NCBI RefSeq assembly: GCF_008084905.1 | Contig: NZ_VSFC01000023.1 | Span: 1-64,000 of the forward strand | DNA: 64,000 nucleotides | From: Xanthomarina maritima | GTDB taxonomy: Bacteria; Bacteroidota; Bacteroidia; Flavobacteriales; Flavobacteriaceae | Direction: 5' to 3' | Shown: one piece after another, positions 18,588-26,516 of the stretch | How the letters are laid out: every line of letters starts with the position of its first letter | Position numbering within the stretch: the stretch's first letter is position 1 | Notes under the pieces: generated by a model | What the model was told of the DNA's origin: nothing | The model's input: the letters and a program-made list of their open reading frames with translations, nothing else | The model's database searches: none | Program-made: the position numbers and the translations under genes

Positions 18588-20036
18588 TTAATAATATGTA
18601 AAACGTCTTACTTTGGCTATATACTTAGCTAATCTGATTACCTGATGACTGTAGCCATATTCGTTATCGTACCAAATATATAATAAGACATTTTTACCAT
18701 CTTTTCTAACAATGGTTGCTTTACTATCGTAGATAGCTGGAGCAGAACTTCCAACAATATCACTAGAAACAAGCTCATCACTTAATTCATATTTAATCTG
18801 CTCAACTAAGTTTCCTTCAAGAGCTGCTTTTTTAATAATGGCATTAATACCTTCAAGAGATGTTTCTTTTTCTAACTCTAAACATAATATGGCTAAAGAA
18901 CCATTTGGTACAGGAACACGAATGGCATTTGAAGTTAATTTTCCTTCCAAAGCAGGTAATGCTTTAGCAACTGCACTTCCAGCACCAGTTTCAGTAATAA
19001 CCATGTTTAATGCTGCTGCACGTCCACGACGGTATTTTTTGTGAAAATTATCTACTAAATTCTGGTCGTTTGTATAAGCATGAATGGTTTCTAGATGTCC
19101 ACTTTTAACACCAAGAGAATCTTCTACTGCTTTTAAAATTGGAGTAATAGCGTTGGTTGTACATGACGCTGCAGAAAAAATATCTACTATATCAGGATTA
19201 TTTTCTAACTGATTTACACCATGAACAATATTTGGAACTCCTTTTCCAGGAGCAGTTAATAACACTTTATCTACACCTTTAGAATTTAAATGCCTGCTTA
19301 AAGCTTCTTTATCTCTAAAAGCTCCAGTATTATCAATTACTAAGGCATTATTAATTCCGTATTTAGTATAATCAATATCTTCAGGGTTATTTGCTGAAAT
19401 AATATTAACTGTTGTTCCATTAATAATTAAGGCTGAGTTTTTTAAGTCGGCAACAACAGTTCCAGAGAAATCTCCATGAACAGAATCGTTACGTAAAAGA
19501 GAAGCTCTTTTTTCTAAAACCGTTTGATCTATGGCTCCACGAGTAACAATAGCTCTTAAACGTAATTGACTTCCTTTTCCAGTACGAGTCATTAACTCAC
19601 GAGCAACTAAACGACCAATTCTACCAAAACCGTAAAGAACTACATCTTTAGGTTTAATAGCATCGTCTTTATGTGCATCTTTTAATTTGTCTGCAACAAA
19701 AGCAAGTGCATTGCTGTATTTTTTCTCTTCTAAATGATATTCAAACGTTAATTTACCAATATCTAATTTAGCAGGAGGTAAGTCTAACGTTTGAATGGCT
19801 TGAGCAATTTCAACAGAATCGAAAATAGAAATTGGTTTTTGAACAAATTCGCCAGCATATTCGTGTAAGTTTAAAATTTGGCTTACGTTTCTATCGATTA
19901 ATTGATTTCTAAAAAGCACCAATTCAATAGATTTGTCGTACCAAAGATCGCTTACAATTTTAATAAATTCAACTGTTGCTTTTCTTCTATCTGCTTGAAA
20001 AGCTAATTCGTTTTCATAAGTCTCATTAAAACTCAT
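18588..20036 (-). CDS. gap: Glyceraldehyde-3-phosphate dehydrogenase, long form
   Basis: Oxidises glyceraldehyde-3-phosphate to 1,3-bisphosphoglycerate with NAD(P) in glycolysis or gluconeogenesis. The 482 residues comprise an N-terminal extension of about 130 residues and then a normal GAPDH: nucleotide loop GFGRIGR at 136-142, catalytic Cys292 in SAASCTTNAITP, the HAYTNDQ helix, and the closing WYDNEYGYSHQV. Ordinary GAPDH is about 335 residues. The extended type is familiar from Bacteroidota; its N-terminal part has no function I can name. A TATTTTTG box lies 68 bp upstream and a terminator lies just after the stop. Confidence 0.93.
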   Translation of the reverse strand: MSFNETYENELAFQADRRKATVEFIKIVSDLWYDKSIELVLFRNQLIDRNVSQILNLHEYAGEFVQKPISIFDSVEIAQAIQTLDLPPAKLDIGKLTFEYHLEEKKYSNALAFVADKLKDAHKDDAIKPKDVVLYGFGRIGRLVARELMTRTGKGSQLRLRAIVTRGAIDQTVLEKRASLLRNDSVHGDFSGTVVADLKNSALIINGTTVNIISANNPEDIDYTKYGINNALVIDNTGAFRDKEALSRHLNSKGVDKVLLTAPGKGVPNIVHGVNQLENNPDIVDIFSAASCTTNAITPILKAVEDSLGVKSGHLETIHAYTNDQNLVDNFHKKYRRGRAAALNMVITETGAGSAVAKALPALEGKLTSNAIRVPVPNGSLAILCLELEKETSLEGINAIIKKAALEGNLVEQIKYELSDELVSSDIVGSSAPAIYDSKATIVRKDGKNVLLYIWYDNEYGYSHQVIRLAKYIAKVRRFTYY

Positions 20037-20103
20037 AATATTTAAATTTTAGTGTGTTGTTAATATTTTTCAACTTGGCAAAATGCCCTCTTGAATTTGG
20101 TTG

Positions 20104-20111
20104 CAAAAATA
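20104..20111 (-). promoter_or_regulatory. -7 box of the GAPDH gene
   Basis: The minus strand reads TATTTTTG, matching TAnnTTTG, 68 bp upstream of the ATG. Confidence 0.5.
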
Positions 20112-20152
20112 AGATATTTAAGTTGTATTTAAACTCCTTTTATTAAATAAAA

Positions 20153-20180
20153 AATCCTTCAGATTTTTCTGAAGGATTGA
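20153..20180 (-). terminator. Terminator after the HtrA gene
   Basis: A perfect 10-bp stem (AATCCTTCAG with CTGAAGGATT) around a 6-nt loop, followed on the minus strand by T-rich sequence. Confidence 0.85.
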
Positions 20181-20200
20181 AAATCTATTTCTTAGCAAAA

Positions 20201-21610
20201 TTATTTAAAATTATAGCGTTCTATCTCACCTCTTGAATTAATAAGCTCAATACGCATAGGCTCATAAGGAGATTTGTTTCTAATTATTTCTTGGACATCA
20301 TCTACATTATTCACCTTCATATTATTAATTGCAGTTACAATGTTTCCTTCGTCTACACCATTTGCTCTTAAATATTTAGAATAGTTTTCTCCTAATCTTG
20401 ATATTTTAACTCCATTAGTTGCATTATATTTTTTAAGCTCTTCTTTTGATGCATTTCTTACCATACCAAATTGAGGAATAGTGTACGATTGGTTTCTAGT
20501 TAATGTAACAGGAATTTTTTTCATATTTCCTTGTCTTAATATCGAAACTTCAACAACATCATCTGGACGTTTTGTACTTAAATAACCAGATAAGTCTGAA
20601 AATTTAGAAATCTTTACATGATCAATTTTTTTAATAATATCTCCAGATTCTAATCCTGCTAAATCTGCTCCAGACTGTTCTTCTACGGTGTCTATGTAAA
20701 AGCCTTCAGTTTCATTTAGGCTCAATTTCTCAGCAAAACCACTATTTAAAGCACCACCAGTTACACCTAAAATACCATTTTGAACGTTTCCATATTCTAT
20801 AATATCTTGAACTACTTTTTTAGCTATATTACTCGGTACAGCAAAAGAATATCCAATATAAGAACCAGTTTGCGATGAAATGGCTGTATTTATACCAATT
20901 AAATCTCCATTAGAATTAACAAGAGCACCACCAGAATTTCCTGGATTTACAGCAGCATCAGTTTGTATAAAAGATTGTGTATTCTTACCAAACAAATCTC
21001 TTGATTTAGCACTAATTATTCCAGCAGTTACAGTAGAAGTTAAGTTAAAAGGATTTCCAACAGCCAAAACCCATTCACCAATTTTTGCTTGATCGCTATC
21101 TCCAAAAGTAGTAAAAGGTAAATCTTCTTCAGCATCAATTTTTAACAACGCAATATCTGTTTTATCATCTGTTCCTATAATTTCAGCCTGATATGTTCTA
21201 TTGTCATTTAAAGTGACAGAAAGTTCTCTAGAACCGTCAATCACGTGGTTGTTTGTAATAATATATCCATCAGGTGAAATAATGACTCCAGAACCTGTTC
21301 CAACTTGATATCTTTGTGGAGATCTTCCGTAGAATAAATCTTCAAAGGTCATTTGTCCTGAATTTCCTAAAGAGGTACTTTTAACATGAACTACAGAATG
21401 TATTGTTTTATCTGCAGCCATTGTAAAATCAATACTACTTTCAGGTAAAAAAGACCTGTTTGTTGTATTGTTTACAGGAATGGCAAATGGTAATTCGTTA
21501 GTTTGTGATGTCTGAATAGCTTGATCTTTTTCAAGGAATATTTTGTAGGTAGTTAGAGTAATAGCTCCACCTAACACTGAAACTAAAACTAAAGTTAAAA
21601 TCTTATTCAT
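20201..21610 (-). CDS. Do/HtrA-like periplasmic serine protease
   Basis: Envelope protease and chaperone for misfolded proteins. It is 469 residues with an N-terminal signal or anchor (about 4-26). The trypsin-like domain carries the triad His122 (ITNNHVIDGS), Asp152 (DKTDIALLKID) and Ser226 (NPGNSGGALV). Two PDZ domains follow, from about 280 (GILGVTGGALNSGFAEKL) and from about 385. This is the DegP/DegQ layout. The upstream region shared with the divergent dapF contains repeated AACnnCTATTT elements that could be regulatory. Confidence 0.92.
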   Translation of the reverse strand: MNKILTLVLVSVLGGAITLTTYKIFLEKDQAIQTSQTNELPFAIPVNNTTNRSFLPESSIDFTMAADKTIHSVVHVKSTSLGNSGQMTFEDLFYGRSPQRYQVGTGSGVIISPDGYIITNNHVIDGSRELSVTLNDNRTYQAEIIGTDDKTDIALLKIDAEEDLPFTTFGDSDQAKIGEWVLAVGNPFNLTSTVTAGIISAKSRDLFGKNTQSFIQTDAAVNPGNSGGALVNSNGDLIGINTAISSQTGSYIGYSFAVPSNIAKKVVQDIIEYGNVQNGILGVTGGALNSGFAEKLSLNETEGFYIDTVEEQSGADLAGLESGDIIKKIDHVKISKFSDLSGYLSTKRPDDVVEVSILRQGNMKKIPVTLTRNQSYTIPQFGMVRNASKEELKKYNATNGVKISRLGENYSKYLRANGVDEGNIVTAINNMKVNNVDDVQEIIRNKSPYEPMRIELINSRGEIERYNFK

Positions 21611-21686
21611 TATTTATTAGGGTTTTAGGGTTTGTAATCTATTAACGATTAAAATTAATTTTTTATTGAATTTGATTTTAAGTTTT

Positions 21687-21720
21687 AACTATTTTTAACG
21701 TCTATTTTAACGACTATTTA
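21687..21720. promoter_or_regulatory. Tandem AAC-CTATTT elements between htrA-like gene and dapF
   Basis: Three similar units follow each other (AACTATTTTT, AACGTCTATTTT, AACGACTATTTA), with a further AAC after them, in the divergent intergenic space. They sit 30-60 bp upstream of the dapF -7 box and about 80-110 bp upstream of the protease start. The spacing suggests a regulator-binding array, but AT-rich coincidence is possible. Confidence 0.3.
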
Positions 21721-21747
21721 ACATGACAATAAACCATGTTTAATTCA

Positions 21748-21755
21748 TATATTTG
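21748..21755 (+). promoter_or_regulatory. -7 box of dapF
   Basis: TATATTTG, an exact TAnnTTTG match, is 8 bp from the dapF ATG, so the transcript should be almost leaderless. Confidence 0.6.
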
Positions 21756-21763
21756 CCAAGTCT

Positions 21764-22543
21764 ATGAAACTTACATTTTACAAATATCAAGGAACTGGTA
21801 ATGATTTTGTGATGATTGATAATCGTCAACAAATATTTGACAAAAATAACACCAAGCTAGTAGCTGAATTGTGTGACAGACGATTTGGTATTGGAGCAGA
21901 TGGTCTAATTCTGTTGGAAAATCATCCAAAATTAGATTTTAAAATGGTCTATTATAATGCCGATGGTAATGAAAGTTCCATGTGTGGAAATGGTGGACGA
22001 TGTATTACAGCTTTTGCTAAACAATTAGGAATTATTAAAAACAAGGCTTCTTTTGAAGCTATAGATGGTTTGCATCATGCTATTGTTGAAAATGACATAA
22101 TAAAATTGCAAATGCAAGATGTTGTTTCTGTTGAAAATCATCAAGACCATGTGTTTTTAAATACAGGCTCTCCACATCATGTGCAATTAGAAAGTAATTT
22201 AAAGGAATTGGCAATAAAAGAAGTTGGTCCAAAAATTCGATATGGACAGCCATATAATGAAGCAGGAGCCAACGTTAATTTTGTAAACAAACTATCTGAA
22301 AATATTTTTCAAGTAAGAACTTATGAGCGCGGTGTAGAAGATGAAACTCTTTCCTGTGGTACTGGAGTTACTGCTGTAGCAATTGCTATGTTTGAAATTG
22401 GAGAAACTAAAAGCAATTTAGTAACTCTCCAAACAGAAGGAGGAAAACTACAAGTAACTTTCGAAAAGCAGAATGATATTTTTAGAAATATATGGCTTAT
22501 TGGTCCAGCAATTCATGTTTATAAAGGGACTATTACATGTTAA
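21764..22543 (+). CDS. dapF: Diaminopimelate epimerase
   Basis: Converts LL- to meso-diaminopimelate for lysine and peptidoglycan synthesis. It is 259 residues, with the two catalytic cysteines Cys74 (NESSMCGNGGRC) and Cys198 (EDETLSCGTGVTAV) in the two mirror-related halves, and the opening FYKYQGTGNDFVMIDN. The next gene starts inside its last codons (7-bp overlap), so it heads a plus-strand operon running to mltG or beyond. dapA of the same pathway is 20 kb away at 41.8 kb. Confidence 0.97.
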   Translation: MKLTFYKYQGTGNDFVMIDNRQQIFDKNNTKLVAELCDRRFGIGADGLILLENHPKLDFKMVYYNADGNESSMCGNGGRCITAFAKQLGIIKNKASFEAIDGLHHAIVENDIIKLQMQDVVSVENHQDHVFLNTGSPHHVQLESNLKELAIKEVGPKIRYGQPYNEAGANVNFVNKLSENIFQVRTYERGVEDETLSCGTGVTAVAIAMFEIGETKSNLVTLQTEGGKLQVTFEKQNDIFRNIWLIGPAIHVYKGTITC

Positions 22544-23058
22544 CACTAAAAGGAAAACATATTTATTTAAGAGCTTTAGAACCAGAAGATTTAGAGTTTA
22601 TTTATGCCATAGAAAACGATGAATCTATTTGGGAATTAAGTTGTACTCAAACACCTTACTCTAAATTCTTAATTAAACAATACTTGGAAAATGCTCATAA
22701 AGATATTTATGAAGTTAAACAATTACGATTGGTTATATCTAATTATAGTGATATAGCTCTAGGCATGATTGATCTTTTTGATTTCGATTTTAAAAACAGT
22801 AGAGCAGGAGTAGGCATTCTTATTAAAGAAACTTCTGAAAGACAAAAAGGTATTGGCAACGAAGCTTTAAGCTTGTTGCTTGATTATTGTAAATCATATT
22901 TAAATTTGCATCAATTATATTGTAATATTTCTGAAGAAAATGAGGCAAGTTTAAAACTGTTTTCAAAGCATAGGTTTCAAATTATAGGATTAAAAAAAGA
23001 TTGGAACTATGTAAATGGTTCTTATAAAAACGAATATTTACTTCAACGTATTAATTAA
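22537..23058 (+). CDS. GNAT acetyltransferase, RimJ/RimL-like
   Basis: A 173-residue acetyltransferase of the RimJ/RimL branch. It opens LTLKGKHIYLRALEPEDLEFIY, typical of that subgroup. The acetyl-CoA loop is SERQKGIGNEAL (about 106-117) and the following motif is NISEENEASLKLFSKHRF. Substrate not predictable. It overlaps dapF by 7 bp and precedes mltG by 3 bp. Confidence 0.85.
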   Translation: MLTLKGKHIYLRALEPEDLEFIYAIENDESIWELSCTQTPYSKFLIKQYLENAHKDIYEVKQLRLVISNYSDIALGMIDLFDFDFKNSRAGVGILIKETSERQKGIGNEALSLLLDYCKSYLNLHQLYCNISEENEASLKLFSKHRFQIIGLKKDWNYVNGSYKNEYLLQRIN

Positions 23059-23061
23059 CAC

Positions 23062-24105
23062 ATGTATTTTAAAAAAATTCTTTGGGCAATAGCCTTATTA
23101 GGTTTAATAGTAGCTGGGTTGTTTTCTTATTATATCTACGGAGTCATGCTGGATAAGAACACAGCTTTTAATAATGAGGAAGCTTTTATATATGTTCAAA
23201 CAAACGCTACATATGAAGATGTCAGAGAACAATTAAAACCACTTTTAAGAGACATTGAAACATTTGATGCTTTAGCCAAGCAGAAAAAATATATTGAAAA
23301 TATTAAAGCTGGACGGTTTGTTATTAAAAAAGGAATGAATAATAATGATATTATTAATTCTATACGAAGTAATAACTTACCTATTAAATTGGCTTTTAAT
23401 AACCAGCCTAATTTAAAAGCTCTTGCAGGAAGAGTTTCTATGCAAATTGAAGCAGATAGCTTAAAGTTAGTTGAATTAATGAATGATGAAGCTTTTTTAG
23501 CTGAAAACTCATTTAATAAAGCTACAGCATTGGGAATGTACATTCCAAATAGCTATGAATTTTTCTGGAACACATCCTCTATAGAATTTAGAGAAAGAAT
23601 GTTAAAAGAATTTAATCGTTTTTGGAATGATAGTAGAATAGCAAAAGCAAAAGCTATTGGACTAACTAAAAACCAAGTCATGACTTTAGCATCTATTGTT
23701 CATGAAGAGTCTAAACAAGCAAGCGAACAACCAAGAATAGCAGGTGTTTATTTAAATAGATTAAGAATTGGTATGCCATTACAAGCAGATCCAACATTAA
23801 AATTTGCAGCTTATCAATTACCTCAATATCAAAACACAGTTATTAAAAGAGTTTTAAATATTCATAAAGACATAGATTCTCCATATAATACTTACATGTA
23901 TGCAGGATTACCTCCAGGGTTAATTACTATGCCTGATATTTCGGCTATAGATGCTGTTTTAAATCCCGAAACACATACATTTCTTTATTTTGCTGCAGAT
24001 GCAAAAAAATTAGGATATCATAAGTTTGCTAAAACATTAAGTGAGCATAATGCCAATGCAAGAGAGTATCAAAGATATCTATCTTCACAAGGAATAAATA
24101 AATAA
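23062..24105 (+). CDS. mltG: Endolytic transglycosylase MltG
   Basis: Cleaves nascent glycan strands at the inner membrane and so sets chain length. It is 347 residues: an N-terminal membrane helix (about 7-28), a LysM-like region, then the YceG/MltG catalytic domain. Glu216 in TLASIVHEESKQASEQ sits where the catalytic glutamate is expected, followed by family blocks GVYLNRLRIGMPLQADPT, SPYNTYMYAGLPPG and the closing TFLYFAAD. It belongs to the dapF operon. Confidence 0.92.
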   Translation: MYFKKILWAIALLGLIVAGLFSYYIYGVMLDKNTAFNNEEAFIYVQTNATYEDVREQLKPLLRDIETFDALAKQKKYIENIKAGRFVIKKGMNNNDIINSIRSNNLPIKLAFNNQPNLKALAGRVSMQIEADSLKLVELMNDEAFLAENSFNKATALGMYIPNSYEFFWNTSSIEFRERMLKEFNRFWNDSRIAKAKAIGLTKNQVMTLASIVHEESKQASEQPRIAGVYLNRLRIGMPLQADPTLKFAAYQLPQYQNTVIKRVLNIHKDIDSPYNTYMYAGLPPGLITMPDISAIDAVLNPETHTFLYFAADAKKLGYHKFAKTLSEHNANAREYQRYLSSQGINK

Positions 24106-24108
24106 ACT

Positions 24109-25020
24109 TTGAAGCAATATATTAAACATACCATTGTAGCTTGTTTAATAGCTTGTAGTTCATTTTCTCAAAGTAGAATAAATAATTTTTTTACACCTAG
24201 TGACACTTTAAATAAACCAAGAAGAAATTTAGTAGTCATTTCGGAAGCATCTCTAGCAGCTTTAACTTTAGTTGGATTAAATCAGCTATGGTATGCAGAT
24301 TATCCAAAGTCTAAATTCCATACATTAAATGACAATAACGAATGGCTGCAAATGGATAAAATTGGACATGTGTATTCATCATATCAACTAGGAAGAATAG
24401 GTGCCAATATGTTAGCTTGGAGTGGTGTTCGTAAAAAAGATCAATTAATTTATGGTTCAACTATTGGTTTTGCATTTTTAACTGTTGTTGAAGTTTTTGA
24501 TGGTTTTTCAGAAGAATGGGGATTTTCTTGGGGAGATATGGCAGCCAATATAGCAGGAACCGGATTATTTGTTGGCCAAGAATTACTTTGGAATGAACAA
24601 CGAATAACATTAAAGTATTCATTTCATCAAACAAAGTATGCTTCACAAAATCCAGATAAATTAGGTGATGGCTTATCTCAAGAGTTTTTAAAAGACTATA
24701 ATGGACAGACTTATTGGTTGAGTTTAAATTTACATTCTTTTTTTAAAGATAGTGGTATTCCAGTATGGTTAAATGTAGCCTTTGGTTATGGAGCTGAAGG
24801 TTTGATTTCTGGTACAAATGAGACAGAGGATGTAGTAAATACAGATCAAAACCCATATAGACAATATTACTTTAGTTTGGATATTGATTTAACAAGAATT
24901 AAAACAAATTCTCATGTTTTAAGAACTATTTTTGACGTTTTTAACGTTATAAAAGTGCCATTTCCAGCCTTGGAGTTTAACGAAGAAAATGGCATAAAGC
25001 TTCATGGAATCTACTTTTAG
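24109..25020 (+). CDS. DUF2279 family probable periplasmic/outer-membrane protein
   Basis: 303 residues starting at TTG 24109, 3 bp after the mltG stop; no ATG near the N-terminus fits. A signal peptide (about 1-20, ACLIACSSFSQS) comes first. The conserved DUF2279 part contains KIGHVYSSYQLGRIGANML, GSTIGFAFLTVVEVFDGFSEEWGFSWGDMAANIAGTG when read across its turns, and a C-terminal beta-rich part. Function unknown. Its position in a cell-wall operon hints at the envelope but is not proof. Confidence 0.8.
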   Translation: MKQYIKHTIVACLIACSSFSQSRINNFFTPSDTLNKPRRNLVVISEASLAALTLVGLNQLWYADYPKSKFHTLNDNNEWLQMDKIGHVYSSYQLGRIGANMLAWSGVRKKDQLIYGSTIGFAFLTVVEVFDGFSEEWGFSWGDMAANIAGTGLFVGQELLWNEQRITLKYSFHQTKYASQNPDKLGDGLSQEFLKDYNGQTYWLSLNLHSFFKDSGIPVWLNVAFGYGAEGLISGTNETEDVVNTDQNPYRQYYFSLDIDLTRIKTNSHVLRTIFDVFNVIKVPFPALEFNEENGIKLHGIYF

Positions 25021-25062
25021 GAGCACTTAATCGATTAATTTTCAGATATTAAAAAAAGATGC

Positions 25063-25070
25063 TATCTTTG
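25063..25070 (+). promoter_or_regulatory. -7 box of the lysozyme-like gene
   Basis: TATCTTTG, an exact TAnnTTTG match, 57 bp upstream of the ATG. A half-site TCGATTAA lies 32 bp further up. Confidence 0.55.
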
Positions 25071-25127
25071 CATGCTCAAATTTTCAAGTAAATCTCTCAT
25101 GGATTTTTACTGAAGAAATTTAAAGAT

Positions 25128-25793
25128 ATGATAAAAAATATTGGAAGTTACTTAGCCCTATCGCTTACAATATGTTTCTTATTGTTCGGATCTATTTATA
25201 TGAATAAATCGATCAAAGCGAAAAACTACACATCTCCAAGATATGCATTTAATAATGTTAGTCATGGTGAAGTATCTCAAGACAATTTATTTCCAATCCA
25301 CGAGCCTATAGCAGAATTCAGTCCTACATTAGGAAAATCTTTTATAGGATTTAAAGAAGCTTTAGGATTTAAAGAATCTGGAGGAGACTATTTTACAGTT
25401 AATTCTTTTGGATATTTAGGAAAGTATCAATTTGGAAAGGAAACTTTAAAAATGATTGGAATTTATAATCCAGTTCATTTTCTAAAAAATCCTGAATTAC
25501 AAGAAAAAGCATTTATAGCAAATGCAGAACGTAACAAATGGATTTTAAGAAAAGACATTAAACGTTTCTCTGGTAAAGTTGTTAATGGAACTAAAATTAC
25601 TGAATCTGGAATTTTAGCAGCAGCACATTTAGCTGGAGCTGGAAATGTAAAAAAATACCTAAGAAGTTATGGTAAAACTGGTTTTTCTGATGCTTATGGG
25701 ACGTCTGTCTCTTACTATATCAAAAAGTTTTCTGGTTACGATACTTCAAAAATTAAACCAAATAGAAAAGCTAAAGTTAAACTAACTATTTAA
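25128..25793 (+). CDS. Lysozyme-like muramidase/transglycosylase, membrane anchored
   Basis: 221 residues with an N-terminal membrane helix or signal (about 7-25, LALSLTICFLLFGSIYM). The core resembles the goose-lysozyme/SLT fold: FKEALGFKESGGDYFTVNSFGYLGKYQFG carries a likely catalytic Glu in KESGG and the N-x-x-GY-x-G-x-YQF pattern, and ILAAAHLAGAGNVKKYL gives the closing helix. Flavobacterial relatives are often labelled peptidoglycan-binding LysM, but I see no LysM repeat here. It has its own promoter, and its terminator overlaps the end of the convergent methylase gene. Confidence 0.75.
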   Translation: MIKNIGSYLALSLTICFLLFGSIYMNKSIKAKNYTSPRYAFNNVSHGEVSQDNLFPIHEPIAEFSPTLGKSFIGFKEALGFKESGGDYFTVNSFGYLGKYQFGKETLKMIGIYNPVHFLKNPELQEKAFIANAERNKWILRKDIKRFSGKVVNGTKITESGILAAAHLAGAGNVKKYLRSYGKTGFSDAYGTSVSYYIKKFSGYDTSKIKPNRKAKVKLTI

Positions 25794-25799
25794 TTACAG

Positions 25800-26516
25800 C
25801 TATTCTTTGTGAATAATAAATAGCGTAGGTCTTTTATGAAAGTCTACGCTATTTTTTTTCCATTCATTAACTGTTTGTGTTTTAATATACTCACTTGGAA
25901 GAGTAATATCGCAAGCAACACAGACCAATGTGTGATCGTTCAAAGAAACACAGATGTCTTCTAACATTTTGTTGTTTCTGTAAGGTGTTTCAATAAATGC
26001 TTGTGATTGATTTTGGTTAACTGATAATTGTTCTAATCGTTTTAATTCTTTTCTTTTTTCAGCTTTATCAATTGGTAAATAACCATTAAAAGCAAAACTT
26101 TGGCCATTCATTCCAGAACTCATTATAGCCATAATAATAGAAGAAGGTCCAACTAAAGGAACCACTTTTATGTTTTTTTTATGAGCTTCTTTTACAACGT
26201 CTGCTCCAGGATCTGCTATTGCAGGACAGCCAGCTTCAGAAAGTAAGCCTACATTTTTTCCTAGCAAACAAGGATCTAAAAATGAAGGTATTTCATTTGG
26301 ATCTGTAAATTTATTTAAATGAAACATTTGTAATGTAGACTGTTTTTTGCTTGGTTTTATTTTTTTTATAAACCGTCTAGCTGTTTTTTCATTCTCTACA
26401 ATATAGACATCTACTTGTTCTATAATTTTTTTAACTGAAATGGGTAACACCTCTAAAGGTTCTGTTTCACCAAGAGTGGTAGGTATTAAATAAAGCTTTC
26501 CTATTTGGGTAGTCAT
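25800..26516 (-). CDS. RsmI-like tetrapyrrole-fold methyltransferase
   Basis: 238 residues, an S-adenosylmethionine-dependent methylase of the tetrapyrrole (corrin/porphyrin) fold that includes RsmI, which 2'-O-methylates C1402 of 16S rRNA. It opens GKLYLIPTTLGETEPLEVLP; the SAM-binding GLLSEAGCPAIADPG and VVPLVGPSSIIMAIMSSGM blocks are clear. Compared with RsmI of about 290 residues it lacks the C-terminal tail, so I do not assign the rRNA target. Its last codons double as the terminator hairpin of the convergent gene. Confidence 0.85.
   Translation of the reverse strand: MTTQIGKLYLIPTTLGETEPLEVLPISVKKIIEQVDVYIVENEKTARRFIKKIKPSKKQSTLQMFHLNKFTDPNEIPSFLDPCLLGKNVGLLSEAGCPAIADPGADVVKEAHKKNIKVVPLVGPSSIIMAIMSSGMNGQSFAFNGYLPIDKAEKRKELKRLEQLSVNQNQSQAFIETPYRNNKMLEDICVSLNDHTLVCVACDITLPSEYIKTQTVNEWKKNSVDFHKRPTLFIIHKE
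25818..25858 (+). terminator. Terminator embedded in the 3' end of a convergent gene
   Basis: A perfect 11-bp stem (AAATAGCGTAG with CTACGCTATTT), with additional CTTT/AAAG pairing in the loop, then eight T on the plus strand. It serves the lysozyme-like gene. It lies entirely inside the coding sequence of the minus-strand RsmI-like gene. Confidence 0.85.
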
